A stretch of 64,000 nt of DNA from Strigops habroptila. Its lineage: Eukaryota > Chordata > Aves > Psittaciformes > Psittacidae. The stretch spans positions 94,728,743-94,792,742 of the forward strand of contig NC_044278.2 of the NCBI RefSeq assembly GCF_004027225.2. The letters are read 5' to 3'. The notes beneath the pieces were generated by a model. That model had not been told where the DNA came from. It ran no database searches and saw only the letters and a list, made by a program, of their open reading frames with translations. This document shows, piece by piece, positions 48,801 to 61,881 of this stretch (position 1 is the first letter of the stretch; each line of letters begins with the position of its first letter). Made by a program: the position numbers and the translations under genes.

Positions 48801-49844
48801 CTGCATACTCTGTATGTGCTATGTAGATGCATTTTGTTATTTCTTTTGTACTTCACACATCACCTCTGGCTCACAAGCATCTCCCCATCATGACCAGTCT
48901 TTGTCCTTTTCATAGCAAGTGGGCAATAAACATGTGGTTGCCAATTGTGGCATCCCAAAACAACGGGGAGGGAAGAGTCCATCCGAGCTTAATCAACAGC
49001 TGGAGACTAAAGAGGGCTCCCATGGGTCAAGGCTAGCTTCCAGCTCTGAGGCGAACAGTGCTAAGGGACAGAAACAGGTCCCTTCTTTGCCTGGAGATAT
49101 TGTGAAAGGACTGCTCAGAACGTCCTTCCTTCCTGCACAAGGTTATTTTGTTTTCTGCCAGGTCCCAAGTTGGAAATGCAGGATGCTTCATTTACCACTC
49201 AGCATCAAGTCAATGGGTGCCATGCAAGAACTTCAAATGGATTGAATAAAAGCAGTTCCAGTGGGGAATTTACTGACACATCCTACTGACACTGCTCAGA
49301 TTCAGAGCTACATATGTGCTTAGTCATAGAAGAGGCAAAACACTGTATTTCTGCAAAGGTCCATTTCCCTTTCCCTGTCCAGCTTTGATCTCAGCCAGAG
49401 AGGGAAAAAAAATGGGATTGCTTGATTGCTTCAAAGTGGGGAGTAGCATGTACTTGAAGTACACTGCCACATTTCCAACCAGCCCATGGCATGGCTCTCA
49501 TTACTCAACACATGTGGCTTTTCTTCTTTCTCTTTCTTCCCTCTTCCCTCCATCCAACCAACCCCTTTTTTGATCAGTTGAACTGATTAGGCCAACAAAA
49601 AGCAGTCCTTCAAAGAGGCTACACAGCATTAACAAACATATGCACTGAATCTGCTAATGCCATGGCTCATTTAGACAGAGATCTCCATTCTTTCTGCCCT
49701 GCATCTTTCTCCAGAAACATCAGGATTATCATTTTACACTGCCCCTCAGGTATTCCATTACACTCCTGAAAACTACCTTTTGAGAAACGCTGACAACAGT
49801 TGTAGCTGTCTGTATGCTATAGACTGTCAAGCAGATCTGTCAGG
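45806..49844. other. Intergenic, no gene recognised
   Basis: About 4 kb of AT-rich sequence with a T-rich tract near 47.13 kb. Nothing else was recognised. Confidence 0.6.
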
Positions 49845-49970
49845 ATCATAGAATCAGAATTACCTAGGTTGGAAAAGACCTTTAAGATCGAGTCCAACCA
49901 TTACCCCATGACTGCCAAGTCCACCACTAAACGTTGCCACTAAGGGCCTCATCTACACAGTTTTTGATAC
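49845..49970 (-). mobile_element. CR1 3' fragment (minus), different subfamily
   Basis: The plus strand reads 'atcatagaatcagaattacc', 'taggttggaaaagaccttta' and 'gtccaaccattaccc', then 'tgccaagtccaccactaaac'. The internal part differs from the other copies in the window and matches the 'guide' of another avian CR1 subfamily, as far as I can recall. Confidence 0.88.
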
Positions 49971-52900
49971 CTGAGTTGTTGTCTTGTGTGTCTGTTCTGT
50001 TGTTTTAACAGACAACTTAACTGAAGTTAACTGAAGCTTAACTGCCTAGTCCTGAGAGGTAGGGATCTCCTGTCTCGTGTCTGTACAGCACACAGCACCG
50101 TGGTGTCCTGTGTCCATCACTTCAGGTTTCTAAAAATGCATGCAATCAGATTGATCCTAATTGCTCTTCTCCATTTCTAATGCTTAATCATATTTTGTGT
50201 AATCCTACTCCCCCTGCCTAAATGAGTATGAAATTATACTCATACCAGAAAAATCCACAGGGATGGGAACAAAAACTATTTCCTTGACTTCTCATTAGTT
50301 TTAGGGACTGTAGTGTGTCTCCTCAAGGGCTCCTACACAGGGATTTTGTGTCCTGCATCTATGGAAGTGCTATGGCCACACTGTAACAGGCTGCTCAAAC
50401 GCACCACCCCTACAGATTTCTACTGCTTCACCCCGAAACAGGCAGCCTCTGCCTGTAGCACCTTCAGGGAGTGGAATTTCCCAGCCAGATCCGCCTTTCC
50501 TATATCTCTCCCCAAGCAGAAAACAGCCAGCATGAGATGGTACTGAGAGCACAGCCCTGCTCCTGTGCTGGTGCTTCCTGAGACAGACACGAACCTGCTA
50601 GATGAATGCTGTGGTTATAACCACAGTGTTAAAAAAAGATCCTGTGTCACTGAGTATTTGGTGATTGCTTTGTGGTGGAGAGAAAGCTGTCTGAAGCTGT
50701 GCAGTTCAGGATGTGTTTTAGTAGCAGTGCAAGTATATACCCAAACAATGTGTTAGATTAGAAAAATACACAAACTGTTGTGTGACAATAACATAAAAGA
50801 ATCTTGTAAAGGTACTTATGCCTCTATGGAGAATAAAAAAATAAAAAAATTTTTATATAAAAAAATACTGGAGTATGGATGGACAGGCCATATGTGCAGG
50901 GTTACTGGTTTGGTGGAGTTCTGAGAAATGGCATCCTGTAAACTGTCTTTTCAGCATCTGTTCTTTCTGAATGCTGTTGCGTGAATGCCCTCCCAAAGCA
51001 CTGGACAGACTGAACACAACTTGCCATCACTCATAAAATATTGCTGTTCAGGCCATGAGGATGTGCTGCTCTAGCAGAGCGCATCCTCGCTCACCCTTCT
51101 CCAGAGTGAGATATGGCTCCCCGGAGGAGATGGCAGCCAGGAGGGAAGTTCATGCTTGTGGTGGCTGTGGAAGTGGCTAGGATTAACTGTCCTCCAGGAG
51201 GGTCTGCCTGAAGAGTGTTCCCACCCCGGTAACCGAAGAGCCCTTTGTGGAAAGCAGGTTCCTGTCCCCGGTCACCTTTAGGCAATGGGGGGGAATTTAC
51301 CACAAAGCAAAGGGGCCTCAGAGGAGCTGGTTCCTGGAAACTCTCAGTTCAACTGGATCCCCACTCTGTGAATCTATAAAATTTGTTCTTTTTAAAGCCA
51401 CCTTTCATACTGTACACAAAAAACCCTCCCTATGTGATACTTTCCATTTCAGCCCCATGTTTCATACCTAAGACATCACACGGTCATTTTTACTACCTTG
51501 CTAGTGGCTCAGTGTCCCTCTTCACCTACTCCCTGCTTAAAAAGTACCCTAATCACTCCCACCTCCCATCCTCCATAGAGACACACCAGTGTACCCCAAT
51601 TTTTCCACGAGGATATCAATTCTCTTCCTGTGCCAAGGGCTCTCTGTCTATACCATTTTCTCTTGCCAGCTACCCTCTACCTAGTGAAAAGATTTTGTCT
51701 TCCTCTCATTTTTCCTGAGGTCATGGCTTAGCTGACCCTAATTTCCTTATACTAAGGACTTTATGCTCTTCTTTTCTTTTCAATCCAGGCTCCTCCCACC
51801 TCCTTCCCTCCCTACCTCCAGGGCTGGGTTGATACCCATTCCCCCACTGTTATGGGGTTTTTCTTCTGTCTGGGAGAGGAATTACTCAGAGTGTGGGTGT
51901 GTCCCAGCTGTATTGAAAGGATAAACAGAGAGGATGGATGGGCACTGTTATCTTGGAAGGTGTTAATGGATTTTTAGTTCACTATACACTTAGAAAAGTG
52001 CCTGAGACTGCAGTTCTGATAAACATAGGGGAAAGGCTCTGAACCCTCTTCACTTCTTCTTACTTCTTATTAAATATTTACTAAAATCAAGAGGATTCTC
52101 CCACTCCAGTCATACCAAGAATACTTCCTGAAATTTGAGAAATAAACGGAAACTGTTCAGAAGTTACTGCTTTAGAGAAGACAGAGGTACCATGAAGCTG
52201 AGTGTAGGGCTCAAATACTTGGCCCATAACACTTACAAAACACAGGGTGTAGCAAATATGATAATGTGATGTATTCAAAGATGTTTTCACACTAAAGAAC
52301 ATCTCTTTAGGCTTCCTAAACCAAAACAAGACGACAGCCCCCATGCATACTGAGAAAAGCATCATATGCCAAAACATGTCTACCCACTATTTTTTTTTTA
52401 TAATACTTATCACTTTCTTCTTAATTTGGGTTTAAAACTAGCATGAAAATTGTCTTAACCTCCACACTCCCAGTCTCATTAAATTGTCTATTTCTCTTCC
52501 TCTTTTTCCTCTGGTTTATTTGGTTTTGGCTCCTTCTCCTTCACTCCTGGTTTGTATTTATTTGTGTTTGTTCTTGTTTTTCAAATATGGGACCTGCTTC
52601 TATTGTCTTTACTCAGGCGATTCTTTATTGAAAGCAAATGGGAGTCTTACTGGAGAAAAGGCAACGGAAATGATCCATGGTTTTCATATTAGGATCTTGC
52701 TTCTGTGGCAAGCTGCATGCTGGTAGAGATATTCACCAATATATAAGTAGGCTCAGATTTGATCACAGATGACTGGTTAAATACTATGTTTCCATTTGCA
52801 ATTTATGTAAGGAATTTATTGCTCATAAAGTTTTCTATTTTTAATCTATTTTTAAAATTGTTTCCACCCAAAAGGGGCTGTAATATTTAGGGATCTAATT

Positions 52901-55900
52901 CTTGTGATATGAATTATTGAAGACTGAAGGAAAACTAACTGGTTTGCTGGCAAGGTACGTATGTAAAAACATTGACCCATGCCTTTGACTGTTGATGGCA
53001 TCTTATCAGTCATCTGAGTGATGCAGTTTGTGCAGAACCCTCTGTATTTTGCTCTGTCACTTCCAGAAATGGCCAGGTGTTTCTTGGCTTGTAGATTTTA
53101 GTAATCTTAACAGGGGATTGCAAGCTCCTTTTCTAGCAGAGTGAAGATGTATGATTTATCTCTAAGGCAGTCAAGACTCATAAGTGCACATCTTCAGTCC
53201 ATGGGAATATTGCTCTTGACTTCAGTAACTACAGAACAAAGTCACAGGCAGGAAGACAGATCTTCTTCGTTTGTCTGAGCCTCCCCAGAGCAGATAGTTG
53301 AGAATTTTTCTTAGATTAAGACTACAGTTTTCTCTCTGGGTTTTCATGTTTCTTTACTAATTGCCATTACTTTTATTTTCCCTGCATAATTTATCTCCCC
53401 AGTGAGAGTCTGAGCCATCCTGAGCAAGTAGGTAGTTACCTTGCCACAGCTTGTTTTACCCTGTGCGGGTGCACTCAATGCTGTATTATGTTGGATACAG
53501 AGAAGTTCTTACCAACAGACCACAGGGATTTCCTGTGGAAATATTTCTTACATGTCTTTCAGCTTCTTCAGTGTTTCATTTTTGTAATCATATCACTAAC
53601 CCCAACAACCAGCCTCAAAAATATAAAGGAAACTTGATTTGTTATCTCTTTAAATAGCTTGAAGTAGCTTTAAATAATCTTGGAGAGAAAAATATTTGGG
53701 ATAGATTGCTTTTTTTTTTTTAGTTTTTCTCTATAACCAGGCAAAAGTTGAGGCTTTCTGGGGAGTAAACATCTTTCCACAAATCCATTCGGGATTTGAG
53801 ACAGTGATCTTCTTGCAAACTTTCCTGAAGGAAGTTTTAAAACAGGTTTAAATTGCTGCCAGATACCTATTTTTCTTTGGCCCAGGGAGAATACTTAACA
53901 AGCAGTATGCTATAGCCCACTCCAAATTCTGCTGTCATTGTAACCCATGGGTTTAACTTCTTTCCTCTTCTTGATATTGTGAGCAATAATGGGAAGTCTG
54001 CGCTGTACGAAGTGAACAAGCCACAGGCTGGGGACGCGTGCTTATTGCTCTGCTTTAGTAGAATTACTGTATCACAAAGGAAACCTCCCTCATGCCGAGT
54101 GTTCCTGGGGAAATCTTTCCTTGCTCCCGTTAAGCCAGGTGATCTTTTTGAACTTACAAATGTTTTAAAATATAGATATTTAAAATATATAAAAGGGGCT
54201 GAGCTCTTATACAAGTCTAAATTGAGTAGAAAGGTAACTAAATGTCCACGCATCTTAACCTTACCCCAGATGCAAAGGTAGGGATACCTCTGACTACTGC
54301 CATGGGACAACTGGTGGATCCCATCCTCTGTTACTAGTATTCTCCTTCAGCCCCTCTTAATTTATGTTGTTGTTCCTGTTGTCTTTCCTGTCAGGAGAAG
54401 AAGGGAGAAAAAGAGTGGATGAACACAGAGATCTCAGCATTTGGGCCATTTTACACCTCTACCACCTCCAACATGTTCATTACCGGGCCAACAGTGTCAG
54501 TTTTTCCAACGTACATCTAAAGCAAAGTAACTGTGTGCTGCTGCTGCCTGCAAAGAGCCGTTTCACTGCTCCTTCCCCTTCCTCCCCCACCAGCGAGCTC
54601 TGGCTGCTTCCCTGGAGGCAACTCTAGGGATTGTGCAGCTGAAGGAGTGAGCGAGCAACTCACAGCTGATCCAGCGCAAGCTCATGCACCAAGCTAGCGC
54701 AGTAAGAAAAAGAATCATATTACTCTTGGATCCAGTTTATTGTGACCGCACCAAGGCCTGCCTCATAGGAAGCAATGGGGGTGCAAGTAATAGGGGTAGC
54801 AAATACATGCAGTTAGGCAAAATTAGGTGTAACATGAAGCTTTTGAAGATAGCAGGTGATGCTTTAAACATGCATGTCTGAGTGCAGCCTCTGACTCCTG
54901 CTGTTTGGGAAGGTTTGTCCTAGGTGTGGCAGAGAGCTATCGGAGAAATTAACCCTTCAGCACAAGACAACCACATTGAAACCTGTTTAAACAAGATAGA
55001 GCCTTTCATGCTTTCTATTGTGTAACTCAACTCATGCAGCTTTGCAGAAGTTTATCCTTAAAACCACCAGATGCTAGGTAGAATTAATCTTACAGCATCA
55101 GGCTGGAAAGGTGAGTTCCTTACTTTTTTTTTTTACCGAATGCTGGTAAGCATAGAAGAGATTTGAAAATCAACAAAGCCAACAAACGCATTAGGGAAGA
55201 ACAAAGAAACAAAAAAGGCCTTGACAAACAGAAATTTTGACAAATTTGGTAAATGAGAATTTTGTTTCAATCCCACTACTGACATTCCACCCCCCCTGCT
55301 TGCTTCGAACCCCCAAAGGAACAGCAAGGGTGCTGTCTGAATAGTTTATACCACAAGAGTGCCTAGGGCACAAGGCTAGTTAGCTTGTGTCGCGCAGCAG
55401 TGTGCATGCTCACACTTACACAGGGTCTGTAAAGAGACAATCACAGGTCCAGAAGAGCCATGAGAACACAGCAATATACAGAAAATTGGGGGGGAAAGGA
55501 GTGAAAACAAGCGTGCAGAACAAGGTAAGATGATTTGAACTAGTGAGGTGAGCAGCCTATCACTTCAACCTCAGCAGAGCAATCATCTTACCTGTGCATC
55601 AGGGCACAGAAGGCTGCATCCCAAGTCCCAGGACTGCAGAGGAACAGTAGCAGCAGGGTCTCACAGTGTGGGGGTCCATCCAGCAGACTCAGTGCTTCAA
55701 ATGTGGCCTCATCTTCTCCTCTGTATAGACATCATTTGTCCCAGGGAAGAGCAATGCTATAGCATTAAGTTATATTAATTAAGTTATGCTTAATATTAAG
55801 CATAAATATGTGAGATCCTATTGATCTGGCTGGGAAGCATGAGATAAGGGCAACTTTACAAATCTGTGGTGACCCAGCTGCCACAGATGTGATTCTTCTG

Positions 55901-58900
55901 TTGGGCTATGAACACACATAACTTCAGCAAGGTTATGGTTTTTGATGGACACAACAGCGCCTTCCATGTCAGGGTGACCCAGGGACAAAGACAGGAAAGC
56001 TTGCATCAGTAATGATCTGCCATGAGATCTAATGACCAATATGAATGGGGCCACATGCCAGCCAGGGAAGGCCGAGAAGGCCAGATGAAGAAGTCTGTGT
56101 TTGATGCAGCAGAAAAGGAGACAAAAGGACAGGTACAAAAACCTCCTGAGGCCTAAACAGAAATTTGAGACTATGACACTCTACACTAGGGTATATTGCA
56201 ATGGAGTAAGGTGAATTTGTCCTTAACCTCTTAAAGAAGGTGTTCTAGGGTAAATTAACCAGTAGTTCTGGAAGTCTTAGGTGCTAACAGACAAAGCAAA
56301 AAGGAATGATAATATCAGCTCAATAAAGCCTAAAAGACAAAATACATTAGCAGCATGTATTTAATGTATAAAAAGGCGGAAAATGACATTTGTGGGGCCA
56401 GCAAGGAGAAGGTAGCTGTTACGACAGTAGAAGACAAGGGCTTGCACACTTTTTTTATTTCTGTGAATGGAAATGGGAGAAGGAAAAGAGCTTAAGGGAA
56501 AAGAGAGGGAGCCTTCAAAGTTATTCCGTGTCCTTAACTTCCCTGAGAATTTTTTTCTTTCTGTATCCGATTTGGATTATAAAATCCCTGGGGCAACAAC
56601 AGTCTTTAATTTGAGTCTTCTTCAGTACAGGCCAAATCATTGATGCTTAATGAGCAAATACAATGTCGATAAATTAATATAAAAGTTGCCTTCCTGCAGT
56701 GTGGCGCTTTATAGATGACACCCAGTTAGAAGTGAAGTAAAAACATTTGTATTGAACCTGAGCACAGCATCAGCTTTAAGAGCAGAGCGTGAGTCCTTCC
56801 ACTGCCTTCAGACGAGGGAGGATCTGGCTCATGTTGCAAACAATTCTTTGAAATTAAGAGTGTGCAACTGCGTACTGTACACACAGGTATATTTCTGCAT
56901 ATTGCATATGGTAATTTCCTACCACACAAACTACAGACCCAGCCAGGCAAGCTGCTGTGGACCCTGGGGTTCCATGGGGGTGCAGGAGCCGGCCATGCAA
57001 AGCAGTTTGCTGAATTATGGCATAATTCATTGCTGTGGTGCCACTTATGCACTCTAATGGGCTTTATTCACAGCAGGGATGACTGAGGTGCTGGGAGGCA
57101 TGAGCCAAGTTGAAATAGATTTGTCAAGCTTATTACATGCTTTGTTGTAGTAGCTACATTTTAGACAGATTGTGAAAATTATGTTATGTTTTAAGATTTA
57201 GATTATGATACTGCCTAGAGACTAATAAAAATTGGGGATTCTGCTGTAATGGTTGGGTCCCAAAATATGCAAGAACACCAACAGTCTGCAGTCCGAACCA
57301 TCTGCAAGCTAAAGAATGGCAAAGATTTATGTAGCATTTGGTTTGCCAACTTCAGCAGGCTCTGGGTTATTAAGAAGAATATAGAGGCTGATAAACAGAC
57401 TCATATGCCTTTTGATGTGTTTTCTTTCCTATCCTGTTTACAATAGTAAGTGCCATCTTTTCCCTTCTGCTTTAGCCATCAGGAATTTATGTTGTTCTTT
57501 TTGAGTTGTTACAGGAAAGGTAGATTTGAAGGTGGTAGGAAGTTTAACTCAGGACAAAGCTAAAAAAGTGCTGCCATGGCCATTTCCCCCCCATCTAACC
57601 AAAATAAACAATCTGGAAAAGATTTCCCAGATCAACACATCAAGCAATGAGGAAAAAAAAAATCCTTTTGCTGATAAAGTGGCATTCCCAGCACAAGGTT
57701 TTGTCACTGAAATTGTACAAGTAAAACTATGAGTCTTACCTGGGTACTAATGCATCTAAGATTAAGTCTACTCTTGGGACAATTCCTTGTGAATGAATTC
57801 AGGGATCACACAAAAGGGACAGCGCAACAGCAAGGGGTTTTGGGGCCATTCGGCTAAGAATTTGGTAGATGAGACTTCTCTCAGGTGGAGCTGAGGGGGC
57901 TATGCAGAGAAGAAGTGGGGTGGAAGGCAGAACGGGGCAGAGAGGAAGAGCCAGCCATGGTGTGAAAAGCCTTCAAATGATGTAAATGGATTTCAACTTC
58001 TAGCTGAGAAGGCAAGCTGAAGAAATGTCTGTCACAGAAACAACTTTCGCTTGTCTTCTCCCTCCCCTTGCCCAAGAAATGAGAATGATATACATAGTTA
58101 GACAGAGATAGATAGATATATATAGACATAAAACTGGGAAGAGGGGTTGAAGGAAAAGCAAGACACACCATAGCAAAATGTCATGCAGTTAACAAGAAAT
58201 GAAGAAACAATTAAAAAATACTGTGACACCATATGGAACTTACCACGTTCGGTTGCATTTAAAAGCTTTCTAAAAGAAACTTTAAAAAACCTACATCCTC
58301 CTCACTTCAAAATAGTGTCCTCTGTTGGAAGACAATATCATTATTTACCCACCCCTTGCCCCCTGCAGTTTTACATGTTTGAATCCACAGATTGTCTAGT
58401 ACAGGCATTAGAAACTTACGATCCCAGTGTAAGAGACAGCACGTAGGCTGGTTTTGAATTGTAGATGGGCAAGCAGAGGTATGGCTTGGAGCATCGTGGC
58501 ATTTTAAGAGAGACATGAGAAACAGAAAGTGACTTCCAGTCCTGATGGATGCAATAGCCATTTTCCACTCAGGGCAAACAAGGAATCAGTGAGATGCCCC
58601 CTTTTTAGTGTCAGCTGAAACAATGGAAAACGTCTGCCCAAGGACACAAAACACACAGATCCAAACGGCGTAGGTCATCTGTTCCTAGGGGGGTCCGAGA
58701 TCAGTGGGGCAGGGCACTGGAGGAGCTGAAGCCTTGTACATGAGAGAGAAGGGGCAGAAACATGAGAGAGAATGAGGAAGTCGTCCGGATATAAACTGAG
58801 ATGCAGCTACTTGCCTGAGAAAACCCAAGGCTGTGGTTTTGAGAGATGTGAGGGGCTGATTTAACACTTGCATCTAGGCCTTTCTCTCCACTTCACCCCT

Positions 58901-60477
58901 CCTCCCCATTCTTGGCCATGCAGGCCCACTGTTCACACTGGTGCTGGTCCTTGTATCTCCCTAAACTCACACAACTCATCAACCCAGCAGAAAACTAACC
59001 CAGGAAAACTTAGATATGCCCAGGTCATACATGTAGCACAGGCACCGTGTGGGATTGCTGGTGGAAGGAGGGGCGTACAAAGAGTCAGATGCGGGGGAAG
59101 ACGAAGGGCAAGAGGAGGAAGAAGATAAGGCAAGATTTCCTTTCAGAGGAACAGAGCCATCCGATCGGCCCAGCTGCCTGTGAAACCACAGCCTGAAAGC
59201 AAGCACGTAGAAGCAACGCACAGTCTTGAAGTAAGCTGAGATGTTCTCTTGATGCTTTATTCTTTTTCCGTTCTCTAACAGGAAGAACCCCAAATATCCT
59301 AAATTCTCGCTAATCAAAAGGTCAGGAGTGGCAAGCCCGTAAGGGTGCTGCTCTACCCCAGCTGTGGTAAGCCACCATGATTTATAAACATGATTCAAGA
59401 AGCAGACAGAGTATATTTGATCTGGACAGATAAGAGTGTATGCTGCCCAGGGAAAGAGTTACATATACTTTGACATATATAATAAAATGCCATGCCTCAG
59501 CCTTGAGTGTCTTCTGCACGCCTATCCTTCTGTGAAGAAGATCTGAAGATGTCATTAAGGACAACAAAGCAAAGCAAACCTCTGAACCGCAGCCTGTGTA
59601 TGCTAAATATTGCCCTGAGTACACCATGCGCCTGCACAGGTTCTCATTGAAATAGGAGCACAGGTGTCACCCTATGCTTTTCTCAAACTGGGAGTGGGAC
59701 AACAAAGTCCTACTTATAAAAAAAAAGTTAAAATCCATGGCAGTATCCTGGGAAACTGTAATTTATTATAGTCTTATTAATGTACTTTATGGTTTTCACG
59801 TGGAATGCTCAAATACTTTTTATGAAAGTTCCTACTAAAGCAAAACCTCCAGGATCACACCAAATATGGTCAGAAATTGCCTAGAGAAATCTCTGTTTCG
59901 TGTCTTCCTTGGCACCCATGACTTTTTATACTTCAGTGAAATACCTCCAAATGATTCAGTTAACCTCTGTTGAATTTTAAGGTAGTTAAAACTGAATTCT
60001 TGGAATACCTGGGTAATTTGCAGTCTTGGGTACAAGCTGTACCATCAGCTGTTTTATCTTGAGATCACATAAAATTATCATGGTTTGCTTTGTGGATTTT
60101 ACATCTTTATGAGAAAAAAAAATAATCCTTAAATTACCCATAGATTCTCAAGTGAAAATACTTCATGATGATAGCATGAACCAGGTTAACTTAGCTTTTC
60201 TGTCAACCACTTTAGGTCAACAATGTCAAAGGACACAGATGACCAGACACACAGCGTAAGGACAATGCAGGGGTAATGCCATGTCATGCCCTAGTGAGAA
60301 AGACCAAATTTTGCCCAGGTCAGCAGCAGAGCACCCGCTGAGCTCAAGGACTGCCATTTGCTTGCCAGGTATCTTACTAAGAGTGACAGAAATATTCCTC
60401 TGCCAAGCTCTTGCCAGGAAAGCAACTCTACCCATGTGAGTCACCAAAATTAAATCCTTCTCAAAGCAGGCTATAAA
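49971..60477. other. Intergenic, no gene recognised
   Basis: About 10.5 kb upstream of ITM2B without recognisable exons or known repeats. There is A/T low complexity at 50.83-50.87 kb and a gata-like repeat at about 58.10-58.13 kb. Open frames up to about 147 codons (53867-54310, minus) show no domain features. Confidence 0.6.
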
Positions 60478-60703
60478 CATATAGATATTAGAACAAAAAT
60501 CTTCCCTGTGAGAGTGGTGAGGCCCTGGCACAGGTTGCCCACAGAAGCTGTGGCTGCCCCATCCCTGGCAGTGCTCAAGGCCAGGTTGGACGGGGCTTGG
60601 AGCAACCTGGTCTAGTGGAAGGTGTCCCTGCCCATGGCAGGGGGGTTGGAACTCAATGATCTTTAAGGTCCCTTCCAACCCAAACCATTCTGTAATTCTA
60701 TGA
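60478..60703 (+). mobile_element. CR1 3' end, about 225 bp (plus)
   Basis: The fragment runs 'gagagtggtgaggccctggc', 'aggttgcccacagaagctgt', 'gtccctgcccatggcagg', then 'ggtcccttccaacccaaacc' and the tail 'ttctgtaattctatgat'. The minus-strand ORF 60226-60723 is derived from it. Confidence 0.96.
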
Positions 60704-60884
60704 TATCCACAAGACAACCACACACATCACATAGTTTTAATGAAGAGCACGCTACTCAGGGTGGTGTGTTGCGTTCATTTGTCTTCTTACACCCGCTGTA
60801 TTGGAGAGGAAGGGGGAAGGTCACGCCTCCACTTTCCGAGTACCTCTCATATCCTTCCTGAGAGGTTTAACAAGTGGTAGACTT

Positions 60885-61031
60885 GTAGAAGTTGTGGATG
60901 CCCCATGCCTGGAAGTGTTCAAGGCCAGGTTGGATGGGGCTTGGAGCAACCTGGTCCCTGCCTGTGGCAGGGGTTTGGAACCAGGTGATCTTTAAGGTTC
61001 CTTCCAACCCGCACCTTCCTGTGATTCTATG
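60885..61031 (+). mobile_element. CR1 3' end, about 150 bp (plus), with internal deletion
   Basis: The fragment carries 'tgttcaaggccaggttggat' and 'cttggagcaacctggtccct', then 'tgatctttaaggttccttcc' and the tail. Relative to its neighbour it lacks the short piece between 'ctggtc' and 'cctgcc'. Both copies lie within 1 kb upstream of the ITM2B island. Confidence 0.95.
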
Positions 61032-61377
61032 ACTTTACCTTCATGCTGCTGATACAGCATTTTGGGGATTTTCTTCCCGACCATAATACCCATAAGTTCA
61101 AACAAAAATCAAATTACAATGGCAAGCCGAGAAACGCAGACAGGGCACCGGGTGAACTAAACCGCTTGTGCCACACGTGTTCTCCGGGGAAGGTGGGACG
61201 CCTGTGCAAAGCTGCAACCCTACGGCCAGGCCAGCAGCGTGCAGGGCCCGCCAAGCCGCCGCCGGGCCGGGGCTGGGGCCGGGGCCGAGGCGCGGGCCTG
61301 CCCCGAAGGCCCCACAGAGGAGCCAGGCCCGGGGCTGGGGGAACGGGCCCCCGGGGCTCCCCGCCGAGGCCGGCGCA

Positions 61378-61460
61378 GGCGATGCCGCCCGGGGGCACTG
61401 TCAGGCGCCGGTAAAGGTGCGCCCTCCAGGTGCCCGGCAGTGCCCCCGGGCGGCATCGCC
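61378..61460. repeat. Perfect 23-bp inverted repeat with 37-nt spacer in ITM2B CpG island
   Basis: The left arm (61378-61400) begins ggcgatgccgcccggg. The right arm (61438-61460) is its exact reverse complement, ending gcggcatcgcc. The structure lies about 320 bp upstream of the ITM2B ATG. Confidence 0.97.
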
Positions 61461-61782
61461 CCGCCAAGGGGGGAGCTGCGGCGGGGGACCGACCTAGTCC
61501 CGCGGCCACCCACCTCACCACACCGCGGCGGGCTGGGCCGGCCGGGCGGGCGGAGGGCGAGGCTCCGCCGCCCCAGCTCCCCCCTTGCCGCCCGCCCTGT
61601 CAGGCACCGCCTCCTCTTCGGCTCTCCTCCTCCTCCTCCGCTAGCCTGACAAGGGGACGGGGGCGGCCGTCGCGGCGAGGCGGTAGCAGGGGGGGCGGCA
61701 AGGCAGGAGGCAGCCTTCGAAGCTCCGCCGGTCCGGGCTCCTTGTCGTCCTTCTCTTGTGTGCGGGGCACTGAGGAGCGGCC

Positions 61783-61881
61783 ATGGTGAAGGTGTCGTTC
61801 AACTCCGCGTTGGCGCAGAAGGAGGCGGTGAAGAAGGAGGAAGAGAACAGCCAGGTGCTGATCCTGCCGCCGGACGCCAAG
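61783..61881 (+). CDS. ITM2B: ITM2B (BRI2) coding exon 1; gene continues beyond the window
   Basis: ITM2B/BRI2 is a type II membrane glycoprotein of the secretory pathway and plasma membrane. It has a BRICHOS domain, is cut by furin near its C-terminus, and its human mutations cause familial British and Danish dementia. The 33 residues here begin MVKVSFNSALAQKEA and end ILPPDAK, which is the cytosolic N-terminus. The transmembrane segment, BRICHOS domain and furin site lie in later exons to the right. The ATG has a good context (GCCATGG), and the donor GTGAGG follows the AAG at 61881. It faces away from MED4 across about 30 kb. Identity is secure from the N-terminal sequence and synteny. Confidence 0.95.

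Noticed and set aside
53867-54310. 147-codon minus-strand ORF in the MED4-ITM2B gap.
   Set aside because: There is no domain, repeat or splice support, and one frame of this length is expected in a window of this size.
58979-59398. 139-codon minus-strand ORF upstream of ITM2B.
   Set aside because: The composition is uneven, with a serine run from a purine-rich tract. No family resemblance or promoter is evident.
60226-60723. 165-codon minus-strand ORF.
   Set aside because: Its core is the reverse complement of a CR1 3' end (reading such as [20 protein letters not shown]), a common artefact in bird genomes.
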